A DNA stretch of 64,000 bases. Source: an uncultured Eubacteriales bacterium (GTDB taxonomy: Bacteria; Bacillota; Clostridia; Christensenellales; Aristaeellaceae). The DNA is taken from contig CACWLP010000005.1 in NCBI GenBank assembly GCA_902761755.1, positions 1 to 64,000 of the forward strand. The letters are read 5' to 3'. A program made the translations under genes and the position numbers. Each line of letters opens with the position of its first letter. The first letter of the stretch is position 1. Positions 52,401 to 60,149 of this stretch are shown here, in pieces. Under the pieces are notes generated by a model. The model was not told the origin of the DNA. It did not search any database and was given only the letters and a program-made list of their open reading frames with translations.

Positions 52401-53879
52401 GAGTTCGAAACAGGAAGAAGCAGGATCGACACCCTCGTTTATCTGCGCCGGGACGACGGGACCGATCTGTACATCGAGCTGTGCACGGACTCGAAATACT
52501 TTTCTCAGATCGACCCCATCTATTCGCATTTCCTAAGCAGCATCCGCTTTACCTCCGGCGCTGCTCCCGCCGCCCCCGCGGTCAGCTTTGACGGCTGGAC
52601 GGGAAATTGGATGACCCACGACGATTCCTATGCGGAAATGATCGTCACCGACGGCGGGGACGGCACGCTGCGCGCCCGGATGATGTTCCTGCCCGCGGGG
52701 GATAACAACGCCACGCTGACCCCCCAGGCGGACGGCAGCATGCGCTTTGACACCGAATACGGGAACCTGAGCGGCGTCATCGTCCGGCAAGCGGACGGCA
52801 CGCTGCGCCTCACCGTCACCGGCGGCTACACCATGGAGGACGACGAGGCCACGGAGTATCAGGGCTATTTCGCCCGGGGCTTCCTGTATTATCCCGCCGA
52901 TTACAAAGACATGTGGTATCAGACCCCGGAGGATGCCGCCTGCACCGAGGCGGACTGGCTGGGCGATTGGGCGTCCATGACCGCCAGCGTCCCGTCAACG
53001 GTGCGCATCAGCCGGGAAAACGGGGGCCTGTTCATGGAAATCACCCTGGGCCAGTACCGTTTTTCCGGCCTGCTGGATCTGGCCGGCGACACCATCGCGG
53101 CGCTGTATGACGACGATTTCAACTGCATGCTGATCCTGAACCGGAAGCTGCAGCGCATCGCCGTACTGGAGATCGGCTCCAACATCGACGCGATATACGA
53201 CCTCACCGGCAACGCCTATTACGGCGTGGTGATGTATGAGCGCGCGCTGGAAGCAGACAGAATCAGCATCGAAATTCCCGAAGCGCTGCTGAGAGAGCAG
53301 GACGGTATTCCCCCCGTCACCATCCTGCCCATCCTCCCCACCGAAGAACCGGAAACGGAGCGCGCCGCCCTGCTGCCCATCCCGGGCAAGCCGGGGTACA
53401 TGCAGGTGCCCGTCGCCCGGGTGGACGCCACCAGCTACATCGTGGGCCAGGATCCCGACGCCTACGCGCCCTTCCGCATGATCGACGGGGACGAAACCAC
53501 CGCCTTCCAGTTTTCCACCAGAACCACGCCCCTGGGCCAGGAATACCTGTACTTCGAGTTCGACAGCCCCGTGGCGCTGGATGAAATGTGGATGAAAAAC
53601 GGCTTCTGGCGCTACACCGACGGGAAGGACCAATACACCCGCAACTGCCGGGTGAAAAAAATGACCATCGCGCTGCGCTACGCCGACGGCGGCGATTACC
53701 TGGAGCTGAAAACCGCCTCCCTCAAGGACGACGGCCGGCAGAAGGAATGGAAGGTGATCGACCTGCTGGGCAAAAACCAGGTGATCGGCGTGCGCATCCG
53801 CATCGACGCCGTTCATGCCGGCAGCAAATATCCCAACGACGTGTGCATTTCCGAAATCATGTTCGTGCAGAAGCAATAA
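49485..53879 (+). CDS. Large mosaic secreted protein with a discoidin-like C-terminal domain
   Basis: 1464 residues. Signal peptide (1-23, AVPALA/ENS). Residues about 25-385 are a repeat-rich beta-propeller-like region of the DUF5050 type. About 395-505 is a short leucine-rich-like stretch as in BspA proteins. About 531-562 is a Pro/Thr/Ala linker. About 565-860 and 1030-1250 hold three similar lipocalin-like beta modules that begin G-V/N/D-W. About 880-1025 is a PsbP/DcrB-like module (CEFDEITFEVPDDWTFIES). About 1305-1462 is a discoidin-type sugar-binding domain. No sortase motif or membrane anchor is seen. Probably a surface or released glycan-binding protein. AAGGAGGGAT precedes the ATG. 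Confidence 0.78.
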   Translation: MKRALFILLSALLLCLLAVPALAENSNFVSLGGWYAYKDGYMYFVGKDWTSQTLNDGRETGYPNSVEFWRIADRPGAQKELLASLPAAQIGGVVLDHGYSLVPMDGALWFVREWPGEPHEFIDQLCRLDLASGNAEILERILACVIDSTNYVSIPFFLDGDQIYFLAYSGKAMTLDARTKEISSWTLQFGLENGRKSDSFSRYFGPGHVLEIKNGYYYYVGTDPLADDPIDSRYYCIFRRPVSGGDRELVIPRLADYGEVTFAFVQGDMIFLFNGETMFCVDLASKQTVDQFAMNQVTHISNQYGATLNVEDGKVYFLKTDGLYVKTIGADDETLLISGDTEGFEGLALGENYFYLRRSDRVLFRVPRSARFFQEAEILLKEEPEPEPQQEDGWKFTEYENCVVVEDYVGGESTVQAPAEIHGKPVIIVSLDPYSKTNQVVQALTIPEGVIRLGVIGGNNLTDLRLPSSLEFMSNDGYPRVFATTDGCVIRYAGTRAEWQALDDRSWTDYASWDFKDLTGLRVLCSDGEWFQPGTTPAPTAAPSQTPAPEPTQAPADAPSDELFSGDNPGDYTGVWAHTWYRADEPETQLIITPNEDGMLRMDMYFYRMVGGIEVYFDPYDYACIQFEDTLGEFSGIMYFDPKQDSFLHLLIDTFAWDEDDPFYQYFQNEILFTTDDMPDLSRYVWDFVDGSDYEDGDWYVSEEECAQLFETLSRYPLIACSGAGAWAGELHVLPDGSFTGYYYDADADVVCEVSFSGEFIPSGTERWGDNVYGLWVENLKTEQTPGTEAVSAYGDRIVYDDAPIDDRSYLRLTLPGTPDDEIPELVQGEIGGTYDVWSDYSRFITLTGDDGWGFFADTENPESLNLEPVPAAGSEKPADDKATGYMRCEFDEITFEVPDDWTFIESDFDLHRYFPPSPLNETVYNQIILWSMPGETYEEMLSSLKQGSNTSTRAYTLTIDGHSARVIEDIFEFETGRSRIDTLVYLRRDDGTDLYIELCTDSKYFSQIDPIYSHFLSSIRFTSGAAPAAPAVSFDGWTGNWMTHDDSYAEMIVTDGGDGTLRARMMFLPAGDNNATLTPQADGSMRFDTEYGNLSGVIVRQADGTLRLTVTGGYTMEDDEATEYQGYFARGFLYYPADYKDMWYQTPEDAACTEADWLGDWASMTASVPSTVRISRENGGLFMEITLGQYRFSGLLDLAGDTIAALYDDDFNCMLILNRKLQRIAVLEIGSNIDAIYDLTGNAYYGVVMYERALEADRISIEIPEALLREQDGIPPVTILPILPTEEPETERAALLPIPGKPGYMQVPVARVDATSYIVGQDPDAYAPFRMIDGDETTAFQFSTRTTPLGQEYLYFEFDSPVALDEMWMKNGFWRYTDGKDQYTRNCRVKKMTIALRYADGGDYLELKTASLKDDGRQKEWKVIDLLGKNQVIGVRIRIDAVHAGSKYPNDVCISEIMFVQKQ

Positions 53880-53891
53880 AAAGGCCACGGC

Positions 53892-53920
53892 TTGCTTTTT
53901 CCCCCGTTATCGGATATCAT
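53892..53920 (+). promoter_or_regulatory. Possible promoter of the glycosidase-like gene
   Basis: TTGCTT (53892-53897), 17 bp, TATCAT (53915-53920). Confidence 0.5.
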
Positions 53921-53972
53921 ACAGGCAGATCAGCACATTTCCCCAACAGATGAAATTCAACGAGGTGATCGC

Positions 53973-55379
53973 ATGAAGAAACTCCACATGGGCCCCGCCG
54001 GCTGCGCGCTGGATATCGGCGACGGCAGCGAGCGCGCCGAATACGTCAATCAGGATTACATCCTGCACAAGCTGGGCCGTCCCCACCGGGCGGTGAACAT
54101 CATGTACACGTATTATCCCCACGATGAAGAATGGCCCGCCCGGATCTCCGTGGCCTGGAAGGACCGGAACGTCACCTTCGCCTGGGATTACCCCTACGAC
54201 GATTATTTCCCCTACGGCGTGGACGGCCAGCCCTTCGGGCAGATGCAGGATATCCGCCGCCACGGCCAGGAGGTCATGCTGACGCTGACACTGGACTGCG
54301 CCCTTTCCGATGAGGAGCTGCGCCAGGTGGCCCGGCAGCTGCGCCCCTACGGGCGGATGTTGATCCGCATCAACCACGAATGCTGCGGCACCTGGTTCCA
54401 GCACAACAAGCGCTACACCTACCCCGAGGTGGGGGCGTTCTTCGTGCGCTTCGCCAATATCCTCAAGGAGGAAGCGCCCAACGTGCGCAGGATCTTCTGC
54501 GGCGGCTGGGGCCTGCCCGACGGCCATGTGGAGCAGGAGGAAGCGTTTAAGGACTGCTACGCCGCCTCCGATCTGTGGAGCTGCGACGGCTATCCGGCGC
54601 TGCATTTCGGCTGGCCCTACGACGTGGCCGAGATCGGCGGCGGCAAGTATTACGCCAAGCCCGTTTCCGAGATCATCGACCAGTTCATTCGCACCCACAA
54701 GCGGGCCGCGGAGCTGGCCGGGGAAAGCAAGCCCGTGATCAGCGCCGAATTCGACACCGACGGCGACGTGACCGGCCCCTGGACCCAGGGCGACAGCGTG
54801 GTGCGCTTTGCCCACTACTGGCGGGATCACAAAATCGGCTGGTTCAAATCCTTCAGCCTCTATCAGTTCCGGGACAAGGGCCGCCTGGGCCTGGAATGCG
54901 AGGATCCCAACAACCCCGCCGTGGGCGTGGAGCAGCCCATGCTGGCTCAGTACCGGGATCAGGTGCTTTACGATCCCTGGTTCATGCCCAAAATGACCGA
55001 AGGCGAGGAAGCCTCCTTCCCCGCCCCCATGCGCTGGGGCAGCTCCGAGGACGCGGAGGGCGTGGCGATCCCCCTTGAATTCGAGAAAAACCCCGTGTTC
55101 TGCGAAATGACGGTGGAGCAGGAAATCGGCCTGATGGTGGAATTGAACGGCCGCTGGTTCTACAAGGCCCCGGGGGTCCGGACCATCGACATGATGAGCG
55201 CCTTCTTCCACAAGCCCCTCGCCGGCCCCGCCACGCTGACGCTGCGCGTCTTCGCGCCCCCCGCCGACGGCCTGAACGTGGACGACGGCAATCCCGACTG
55301 GCTTTTCAACTACCGCACGGTGCTGGAAAAGGCCCCGGAAATGCGCATCCGCTACGAAGCGCCGGGCCAGGTGCCGTAA
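53973..55379 (+). CDS. Clan-A-like glycoside hydrolase candidate (GH26/GH5-like TIM barrel)
   Basis: 468 residues, no signal peptide. A barrel-like pattern of strand ends is visible, with NHE at 134-136 and AEF at 258-260, placed 123 residues apart. These positions suit an acid/base Glu at the end of strand 4 and a nucleophile Glu at the end of strand 7 in clan GH-A enzymes. A C-terminal beta domain (about 350-465) follows. Substrate unknown. It lies 93 bases after the mosaic secreted protein gene, perhaps part of the same glycan programme, though it seems to be cytoplasmic. The start has GAGGTGATCGC before ATG. Confidence 0.68.
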   Translation: MKKLHMGPAGCALDIGDGSERAEYVNQDYILHKLGRPHRAVNIMYTYYPHDEEWPARISVAWKDRNVTFAWDYPYDDYFPYGVDGQPFGQMQDIRRHGQEVMLTLTLDCALSDEELRQVARQLRPYGRMLIRINHECCGTWFQHNKRYTYPEVGAFFVRFANILKEEAPNVRRIFCGGWGLPDGHVEQEEAFKDCYAASDLWSCDGYPALHFGWPYDVAEIGGGKYYAKPVSEIIDQFIRTHKRAAELAGESKPVISAEFDTDGDVTGPWTQGDSVVRFAHYWRDHKIGWFKSFSLYQFRDKGRLGLECEDPNNPAVGVEQPMLAQYRDQVLYDPWFMPKMTEGEEASFPAPMRWGSSEDAEGVAIPLEFEKNPVFCEMTVEQEIGLMVELNGRWFYKAPGVRTIDMMSAFFHKPLAGPATLTLRVFAPPADGLNVDDGNPDWLFNYRTVLEKAPEMRIRYEAPGQVP

Positions 55380-55428
55380 ACCGCCGCAGGGAACCCGCGA
55401 CGGAAAAAAACTCAAAGGAGATTCAGAT

Positions 55429-56652
55429 ATGAAACAAACCGTTCTGCGCCAGTACGCCCGCCTGATCGCGCGGGCCGGCGTCAATATTCAAAAGGGCCAG
55501 GAAGTCATCATCGGCTGCGAGCTCGACCAGCCGAAGTTCGTGGAGCTGCTGGTGGACGAATGCTACAAGGCCGGGGCCAAGAAGGTGAAGGTGGAGTTTG
55601 AACACCAGCCCCTGGAAAAGCTGCACGTCCGTCACCAGACCGTCGCCACCCTGGCCAAAGTGGAGGAGTGGGAAAAGGCCCGGCTGCAGCACTATGTGGA
55701 TACCCTGCCCTGCCGCATCTACCTGGACTCTTCGGACCCTGACGGGCTGAAGGGCATCAATCAGGCGAAGATGGCGAAGGCCGACCAGAAGTGCTACCCC
55801 ATCGTCAAGCCCTACTGGGACAAGATGGAGAACAAGTATCAGTGGTGCATCGCCGCCGTGCCCGGTGTGGCCTGGGCCAAGAAGCTCTTCCCCGATCTGC
55901 CCCGGGGCAAGGCCGTCGAGAAGCTGTGGGAGGCCATCCTGTTCACCTCCCGCGCGACGGAAGACCCCGTGGCGGCCTGGGAAGCCCACAACAAGGATCT
56001 GCACGACCGGTGCGCCTATCTCAACGGCCTGGGCATCAGCGAGCTGCACTATAAAGGCGACAACGGCACCGACCTCACCGTGGGCCTGATCCCCGAGGCG
56101 GAATTCCAGGGCGGCATCGAAACCAGCCTGCAGGGCATCAGCTTCAACCCCAACATTCCCAGCGAGGAGTGCTTCACCTCTCCCATGCGCGGCAAGGCGG
56201 AGGGCATCGTCTACGCCACCAAGCCCCTGTCCTATCAGGGCGAGCTGATCGAGAATTTCTCCATTCGCTTTGAAAACGGCAAGGCCGTGGAGGTGAAGGC
56301 GGAGAAGAACCAGGCGCTCCTGGAACAGATGATCGCCATGGACGAGGGCGCCGCCTATCTGGGCGAGTGCGCGCTGGTGCCCGTCAATTCCCCGATCTCC
56401 GAATCCGGCCTGCTGTTCTACCAAACGCTCTTCGATGAGAACGCCGCCTGCCACCTGGCCCTGGGCATGGGCTTCACCAACACCATCCGGGGTTTTGAAA
56501 ACAAGACACTGGAAGAATGCCGGGCGATGGGCATCAACGACTCCATGGAGCACAACGATTTCATGATCGGCTACGAGGGGCTGGACATCGACGCCGTCAC
56601 CCGCGACGGCAGGACGGTGCCCATCTTCCGCCGGGGCAAGTGGGCTTTCTGA
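55429..56652 (+). CDS. M29-family metalloaminopeptidase
   Basis: 407 residues, the length of thermophilic aminopeptidase T/AmpS. Family blocks include ARAGVNIQKGQEVIIGCELDQ at the N-terminus, SEECFTSPMRGKAEGIVYATKPL in the middle and the metal-binding EHNDFMIG near the end. It removes N-terminal residues from peptides in the cytoplasm. AAAGGAG precedes the ATG. A long stem terminator follows. Confidence 0.94.
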   Translation: MKQTVLRQYARLIARAGVNIQKGQEVIIGCELDQPKFVELLVDECYKAGAKKVKVEFEHQPLEKLHVRHQTVATLAKVEEWEKARLQHYVDTLPCRIYLDSSDPDGLKGINQAKMAKADQKCYPIVKPYWDKMENKYQWCIAAVPGVAWAKKLFPDLPRGKAVEKLWEAILFTSRATEDPVAAWEAHNKDLHDRCAYLNGLGISELHYKGDNGTDLTVGLIPEAEFQGGIETSLQGISFNPNIPSEECFTSPMRGKAEGIVYATKPLSYQGELIENFSIRFENGKAVEVKAEKNQALLEQMIAMDEGAAYLGECALVPVNSPISESGLLFYQTLFDENAACHLALGMGFTNTIRGFENKTLEECRAMGINDSMEHNDFMIGYEGLDIDAVTRDGRTVPIFRRGKWAF

Positions 56653-56691
56653 GCCCGCTTTCCCCGGATCATATTCCCGTTATATTACGGC

Positions 56692-56738
56692 AAAACGCGC
56701 TTTCCCTCCGCTGTGCGGCGGACAAAAGCGCGTTTTTT
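56692..56738 (+). terminator. Terminator of the M29 aminopeptidase gene
   Basis: Stem 56692-56703 with 56725-56736 (12 bp), an inner small stem in the loop, and a run of six T (56733-56738). Confidence 0.85.
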
Positions 56739-56755
56739 CTTGCCGGGAAACAAGC

Positions 56756-56790
56756 AAAAAAACGCCCGCCCCGCATCGCCGGGGCAGGCG
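56756..56790 (-). terminator. Terminator of the sugar ABC operon
   Basis: Stem 56763-56773 with 56780-56790 (11 bp, one G-T pair). Seven T follow on the minus strand (56756-56762), 12 bases past the stop of the last gene. Confidence 0.85.
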
Positions 56791-56801
56791 AAAAGCCTGC
56801 T

Positions 56802-57236
56802 TCATTTGCTTTTTTCTTTCAGCGCCTTGCAGATCTTCTTCTGCACGGGCAGCCGCTCCCAACGCCGGTATCGGCCCGTATACTCCAGGCTCACGGCGGC
56901 GGCGGCGTCCCGGGACAGGAAAGCAATCAAAGGAAGGGCGTGCCGCTCCATGGCCCGGAGCATCCACTGGGCGGCCTCGGGCCAGGTATTCATATCGTCC
57001 CGGAGCAGCAGCAGCCGCACCATCCGCTCCGCGGTTTCAGAGGGCGGCTGCGCGGCGCACAGGCCCTCCGCTGCCAGGCGCACCTTTTCATCCGCACGCC
57101 CGTGGCAGGGATCGTCCTGCAGCGAATGGCCGAAGCCGAACAGCCCATCCGTGGGCTTGCGTTTCTTTTCGCATTCCTCCAGCTCCCTCCGGTACTCCCG
57201 GAAGGCCTGCTCCGCCTGGGCGAAAAACGTTTCCAT
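56802..57236 (-). CDS. Hypothetical protein at the end of the sugar ABC operon
   Basis: 144 residues, soluble, helical and charged at both ends. It begins with a possible coiled coil (FFAQAEQAFREYRRELEECEKKRK), and the rest has no recognised domain. AAAGGAG lies 8 bases before the ATG and a strong terminator follows, so it is a real gene. It starts 28 bases after the small membrane protein gene and is probably co-transcribed with the transporter. Function unknown. Confidence 0.7.
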   Translation of the reverse strand: METFFAQAEQAFREYRRELEECEKKRKPTDGLFGFGHSLQDDPCHGRADEKVRLAAEGLCAAQPPSETAERMVRLLLLRDDMNTWPEAAQWMLRAMERHALPLIAFLSRDAAAAVSLEYTGRYRRWERLPVQKKICKALKEKSK

Positions 57237-57264
57237 CGAGGCTCTCCTTTACGTCGAAGGGATA

Positions 57265-57513
57265 TTATTTGATCCCGTCCTCATCGTCCTTGTGGGGCGC
57301 CTCCCGGGTATTCCCGCTCTTCCGCCAAAGCGTGAATGCATAATACCCGATGGCAGCCGCGGCGATCACGAACAGCGCGATGAACCCAAACCGCACGATG
57401 GGGGCCATGGTGGTATTCGGGTCTGCCCGGCCCTTGAGGAGCTCATAGGCGAGATACAATAAATACGCCGCCGCAATGCCCATCAGGCTGGCCCGGCTCT
57501 TTCCCTGATTCAA
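57265..57513 (-). CDS. Small membrane protein in the sugar ABC operon
   Basis: 82 residues with two hydrophobic segments (about 10-24 and 41-60) and a charged C-terminal tail. The frame is open upstream, but the TTG at 57513 has AAAGGA 9 bases before it and follows a GC hairpin, so it is taken as the start. No family recognised. Its place after the second permease suggests a link to the transporter. Confidence 0.6.
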   Translation of the reverse strand: MNQGKSRASLMGIAAAYLLYLAYELLKGRADPNTTMAPIVRFGFIALFVIAAAAIGYYAFTLWRKSGNTREAPHKDDEDGIK

Positions 57514-57538
57514 ACCGCCACATCCTTTCACGGACAGA

Positions 57539-57562
57539 CCCCCGCGGCCGGCGCCGCGGGGG
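57539..57562 (-). other. Intercistronic hairpin after the second permease gene
   Basis: A perfect 10-bp GC stem, 57539-57548 with 57553-57562, no U-tract on the minus strand. It may stabilise the upstream message or reduce read-through. Confidence 0.55.
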
Positions 57563-57584
57563 AGAAAAATCGCAGGCAGAAAGA

Positions 57585-58787
57585 TCACTTCTGCTTTTTC
57601 TTGGACAGGATATCGAACACCACGGCGGCCAGCAGCACGAAGCCCTTGACGATGTACTGGAAGTGCTGGTCCAGCTTGACCGCGATCATGCCCAGGTTGA
57701 TGACGCCGATGAGGGTTGCGCCGATGACCATGCCGATGATGGTGCCCGCTCCGCCGCTGGCGGATACGCCGCCCACCACGCAGGCAGCAATGGCGTCCAT
57801 CTCATAGTTCAATCCGGCGTTGGACATAGCGGTCTGGAAGCGCGCCATGTTGATCATGGTAGCCAGGGTGGTCAGGATCGCCATGTTCAGATAAGCCAGG
57901 AACATGATCCGGCGGGTATTGACGCCGGAGAGGCGCGCGGCCTCCATGTTGCTGCCCACCACATAGAAATGACGGCCGATGGTGGTTTTGCTGGTGATGA
58001 AGTAGTAAATCAGAATGATGCCAACCACCCACAGCAGCGGCGCCGGGAGGCCCTTGTCCATGGCCAGCTGGCTCATCAGCAGGATGATGCCGGCGGCGCC
58101 GAGGCCGGCCTTGAGATAAGTCATGTACATGGGCTCCACGGAATAGCCCTTCTCTATCCGCTTTTTCCGGCTGAAGAACAGCAGGAAGACCACCGCGCCG
58201 GCCGCCAGCAGACCGATGACAAGGCATGGCCAGTTAAAGCCCTCAGTCGGGAAGAGAACGCCCTTGTAGAAGATCTGCAGGAAGGATTCCGGCAGGTAGG
58301 CGATGGACTTCGTATCCGAATTGGCCCAGTTCAGAAGCGCCGTTCCCAGGCCGCGGAAGGCCAGGAAGAAGGTCAGCGTCGCGATCCACGGCGGAATCCG
58401 GACATAGGCAATCAGGAAACCCAGCAGCGAACCGTAGGCAAAGCCGATGGCCAGCATCATCAGGATGGACAGGGGTACGCCCAGATCCAGAACGTGAATC
58501 GGGAGTTCCAGCGTGCCTTTGTTGGTGGACATGAAGAAGGCGCCCAGCGCACCGAACATGCAGACCGTGGAACCGCAGCTCAGGTCAATGTTGCCGCCGG
58601 TCAGCATGCACATCAGCATGCCTGTGCCGAGGATGAAGACATAAGCGTTATTCTGTACCAGATCGGTGAAGGTGTTCGCGCTGAAAAACCCGCCGTGGGT
58701 GAGGATCACAAACAGCACAAACACAAGAACCAGGACAATGAGCATGACGTTCTTTTTCAGAACGGCAAGGATCGATTTGCTTTCCAT
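57585..58787 (-). CDS. Second sugar ABC transporter permease (GguB/XylH type)
   Basis: 400 residues, about ten membrane segments. It carries the family pattern GTGMLMCMLTGGNIDLSCGS at the N-terminal third and YEMDAIAACVVGGVSASGGAGTIIGM near the end, the latter the ATPase-coupling region. It is a clear but distant paralogue of the permease encoded just upstream. A pair of different permeases could make a heterodimer or serve alternative sugars. GGAAGGAGGG precedes the ATG. Confidence 0.92.
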   Translation of the reverse strand: MESKSILAVLKKNVMLIVLVLVFVLFVILTHGGFFSANTFTDLVQNNAYVFILGTGMLMCMLTGGNIDLSCGSTVCMFGALGAFFMSTNKGTLELPIHVLDLGVPLSILMMLAIGFAYGSLLGFLIAYVRIPPWIATLTFFLAFRGLGTALLNWANSDTKSIAYLPESFLQIFYKGVLFPTEGFNWPCLVIGLLAAGAVVFLLFFSRKKRIEKGYSVEPMYMTYLKAGLGAAGIILLMSQLAMDKGLPAPLLWVVGIILIYYFITSKTTIGRHFYVVGSNMEAARLSGVNTRRIMFLAYLNMAILTTLATMINMARFQTAMSNAGLNYEMDAIAACVVGGVSASGGAGTIIGMVIGATLIGVINLGMIAVKLDQHFQYIVKGFVLLAAVVFDILSKKKQK

Positions 58788-58809
58788 TATTCTGTCCCTC
58801 CTTCCTGTG

Positions 58810-60147
58810 TCAGCGCTTGCGCCGCTTCGAAAGCACGTCGAACAGCACGGCCGCCAGCAGAACGAGGCCCTTGACCACTTTCTTGTAGGGGTCTTCCACG
58901 CCGTTCAAATCCATGCCCTTGTTGATGACGCCCATCAGGATGGCGCCGATGATCATACCGGACACTTTGCCGGTGCCGCCGTAGGCGGACGCACCGCCGA
59001 TGAAGCACGCGGCGATGGCGTCCATCTCGTAACCTTCGCCGTATTTGGGGTCAATGCCCTTGTTGAGGCCCGCCGTCAGAGCGCCCGCCAGGCCGGCCAG
59101 CAGGCCGATGTTGGCATAGGCGAACCAGTATACGTTCCGGGTCTTGATGCCGGAGAGCGCGGTGGCCTTTTCATTGCCGCCCACAGCGTACAGGTGACGG
59201 CCCATGGCGGTCCGGTTGGTGATGTAGGCGTATACGCCCAGCACCAGGAGAATCCAAACCAGCACCATCGGGAAGCCCTTGTAGTAGCTCAGGGCAAGGC
59301 TCAGCCAGACGATAGCAAGGGTGATAATCACGGTGGTGACGATCTGCCCCGGGATGGACTGCTTGATGCCCATCTTTTTTTGCACGATGATCTTGCGGAT
59401 CATCAGCGCAATGAAAATCAGCGCAGCGATCAGGCCGATCAGGAAGCTGATGACATCGAAATTTTTTGTGTTGTTGACGCCGAACAGGAACGATTTGAAC
59501 AGCGAATTTTCGCCGGTGAAGGTTTTCTCCGCATTGGCGATCCAGCCGTCTTTCGCCGACTGTTCCAGGGCCGGGAACCAGCCCTTGAGAACCGAGGACA
59601 CATAGCTGTTGTTGTAGCTGCCGAAATACTTGATGAACGCGGAATCCTTGTCGATCATGCCGACGTGGGATTCGCCCCGCATGATCCAGGAAGCAATGCC
59701 GCGGTACGCGTAAAAGCCCGACAGCGTCGCGATGAACGCCGGCACCCGGATCTTGGCGATCCAGAAGCCCTGGAACACGCCGATGGCCAGGCCGATGCCC
59801 ATCATGGCCAGCACAGCCAGCCACATGTTCATTTTGGCTTCCAGCATGATGCAGCCCACCGCGCCGGCCAGACACACCACCGCGCCGACGGAAAGGTCGA
59901 TGTTGCCGCCGGTCAGGATGCACATCAGCATACCGGTCGCCAGGATGAAGACGTAGGTATTCGCCGTGATCAGGCTCGTCAGATTCTTGTTGGAAAGGAT
60001 GCTGTTCTTGGGGTCCACCAGGACGCCGAAGGCGATGACCACCGCCACCAGCGCGAGGACCATGGTATATTTACGCAGAAAGTTGCCCACCTTCGGGCCA
60101 AAGCTGAACGATTCTTTCAGCGGGGACTTTTTTACTTGCTCACTCAT
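58810..60147 (-). CDS. gguB: Sugar ABC transporter permease (GguB type)
   Basis: 445 residues. Family pattern GTGxLMCILTGGNIDLSVGA (with ATGM) and EMDAIAACFIGGASAYGGTGKVSGM. It has a longer middle loop (about 170-225) than the second permease. The GTG at 60153 overlaps the ATPase stop; the ATG at 60147, with AAGGGGGG 8 bases upstream, is chosen. It forms the membrane channel for the sugar captured by the ChvE-like protein. Confidence 0.92.
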   Translation of the reverse strand: MSEQVKKSPLKESFSFGPKVGNFLRKYTMVLALVAVVIAFGVLVDPKNSILSNKNLTSLITANTYVFILATGMLMCILTGGNIDLSVGAVVCLAGAVGCIMLEAKMNMWLAVLAMMGIGLAIGVFQGFWIAKIRVPAFIATLSGFYAYRGIASWIMRGESHVGMIDKDSAFIKYFGSYNNSYVSSVLKGWFPALEQSAKDGWIANAEKTFTGENSLFKSFLFGVNNTKNFDVISFLIGLIAALIFIALMIRKIIVQKKMGIKQSIPGQIVTTVIITLAIVWLSLALSYYKGFPMVLVWILLVLGVYAYITNRTAMGRHLYAVGGNEKATALSGIKTRNVYWFAYANIGLLAGLAGALTAGLNKGIDPKYGEGYEMDAIAACFIGGASAYGGTGKVSGMIIGAILMGVINKGMDLNGVEDPYKKVVKGLVLLAAVLFDVLSKRRKR

Positions 60148-60149
60148 CG

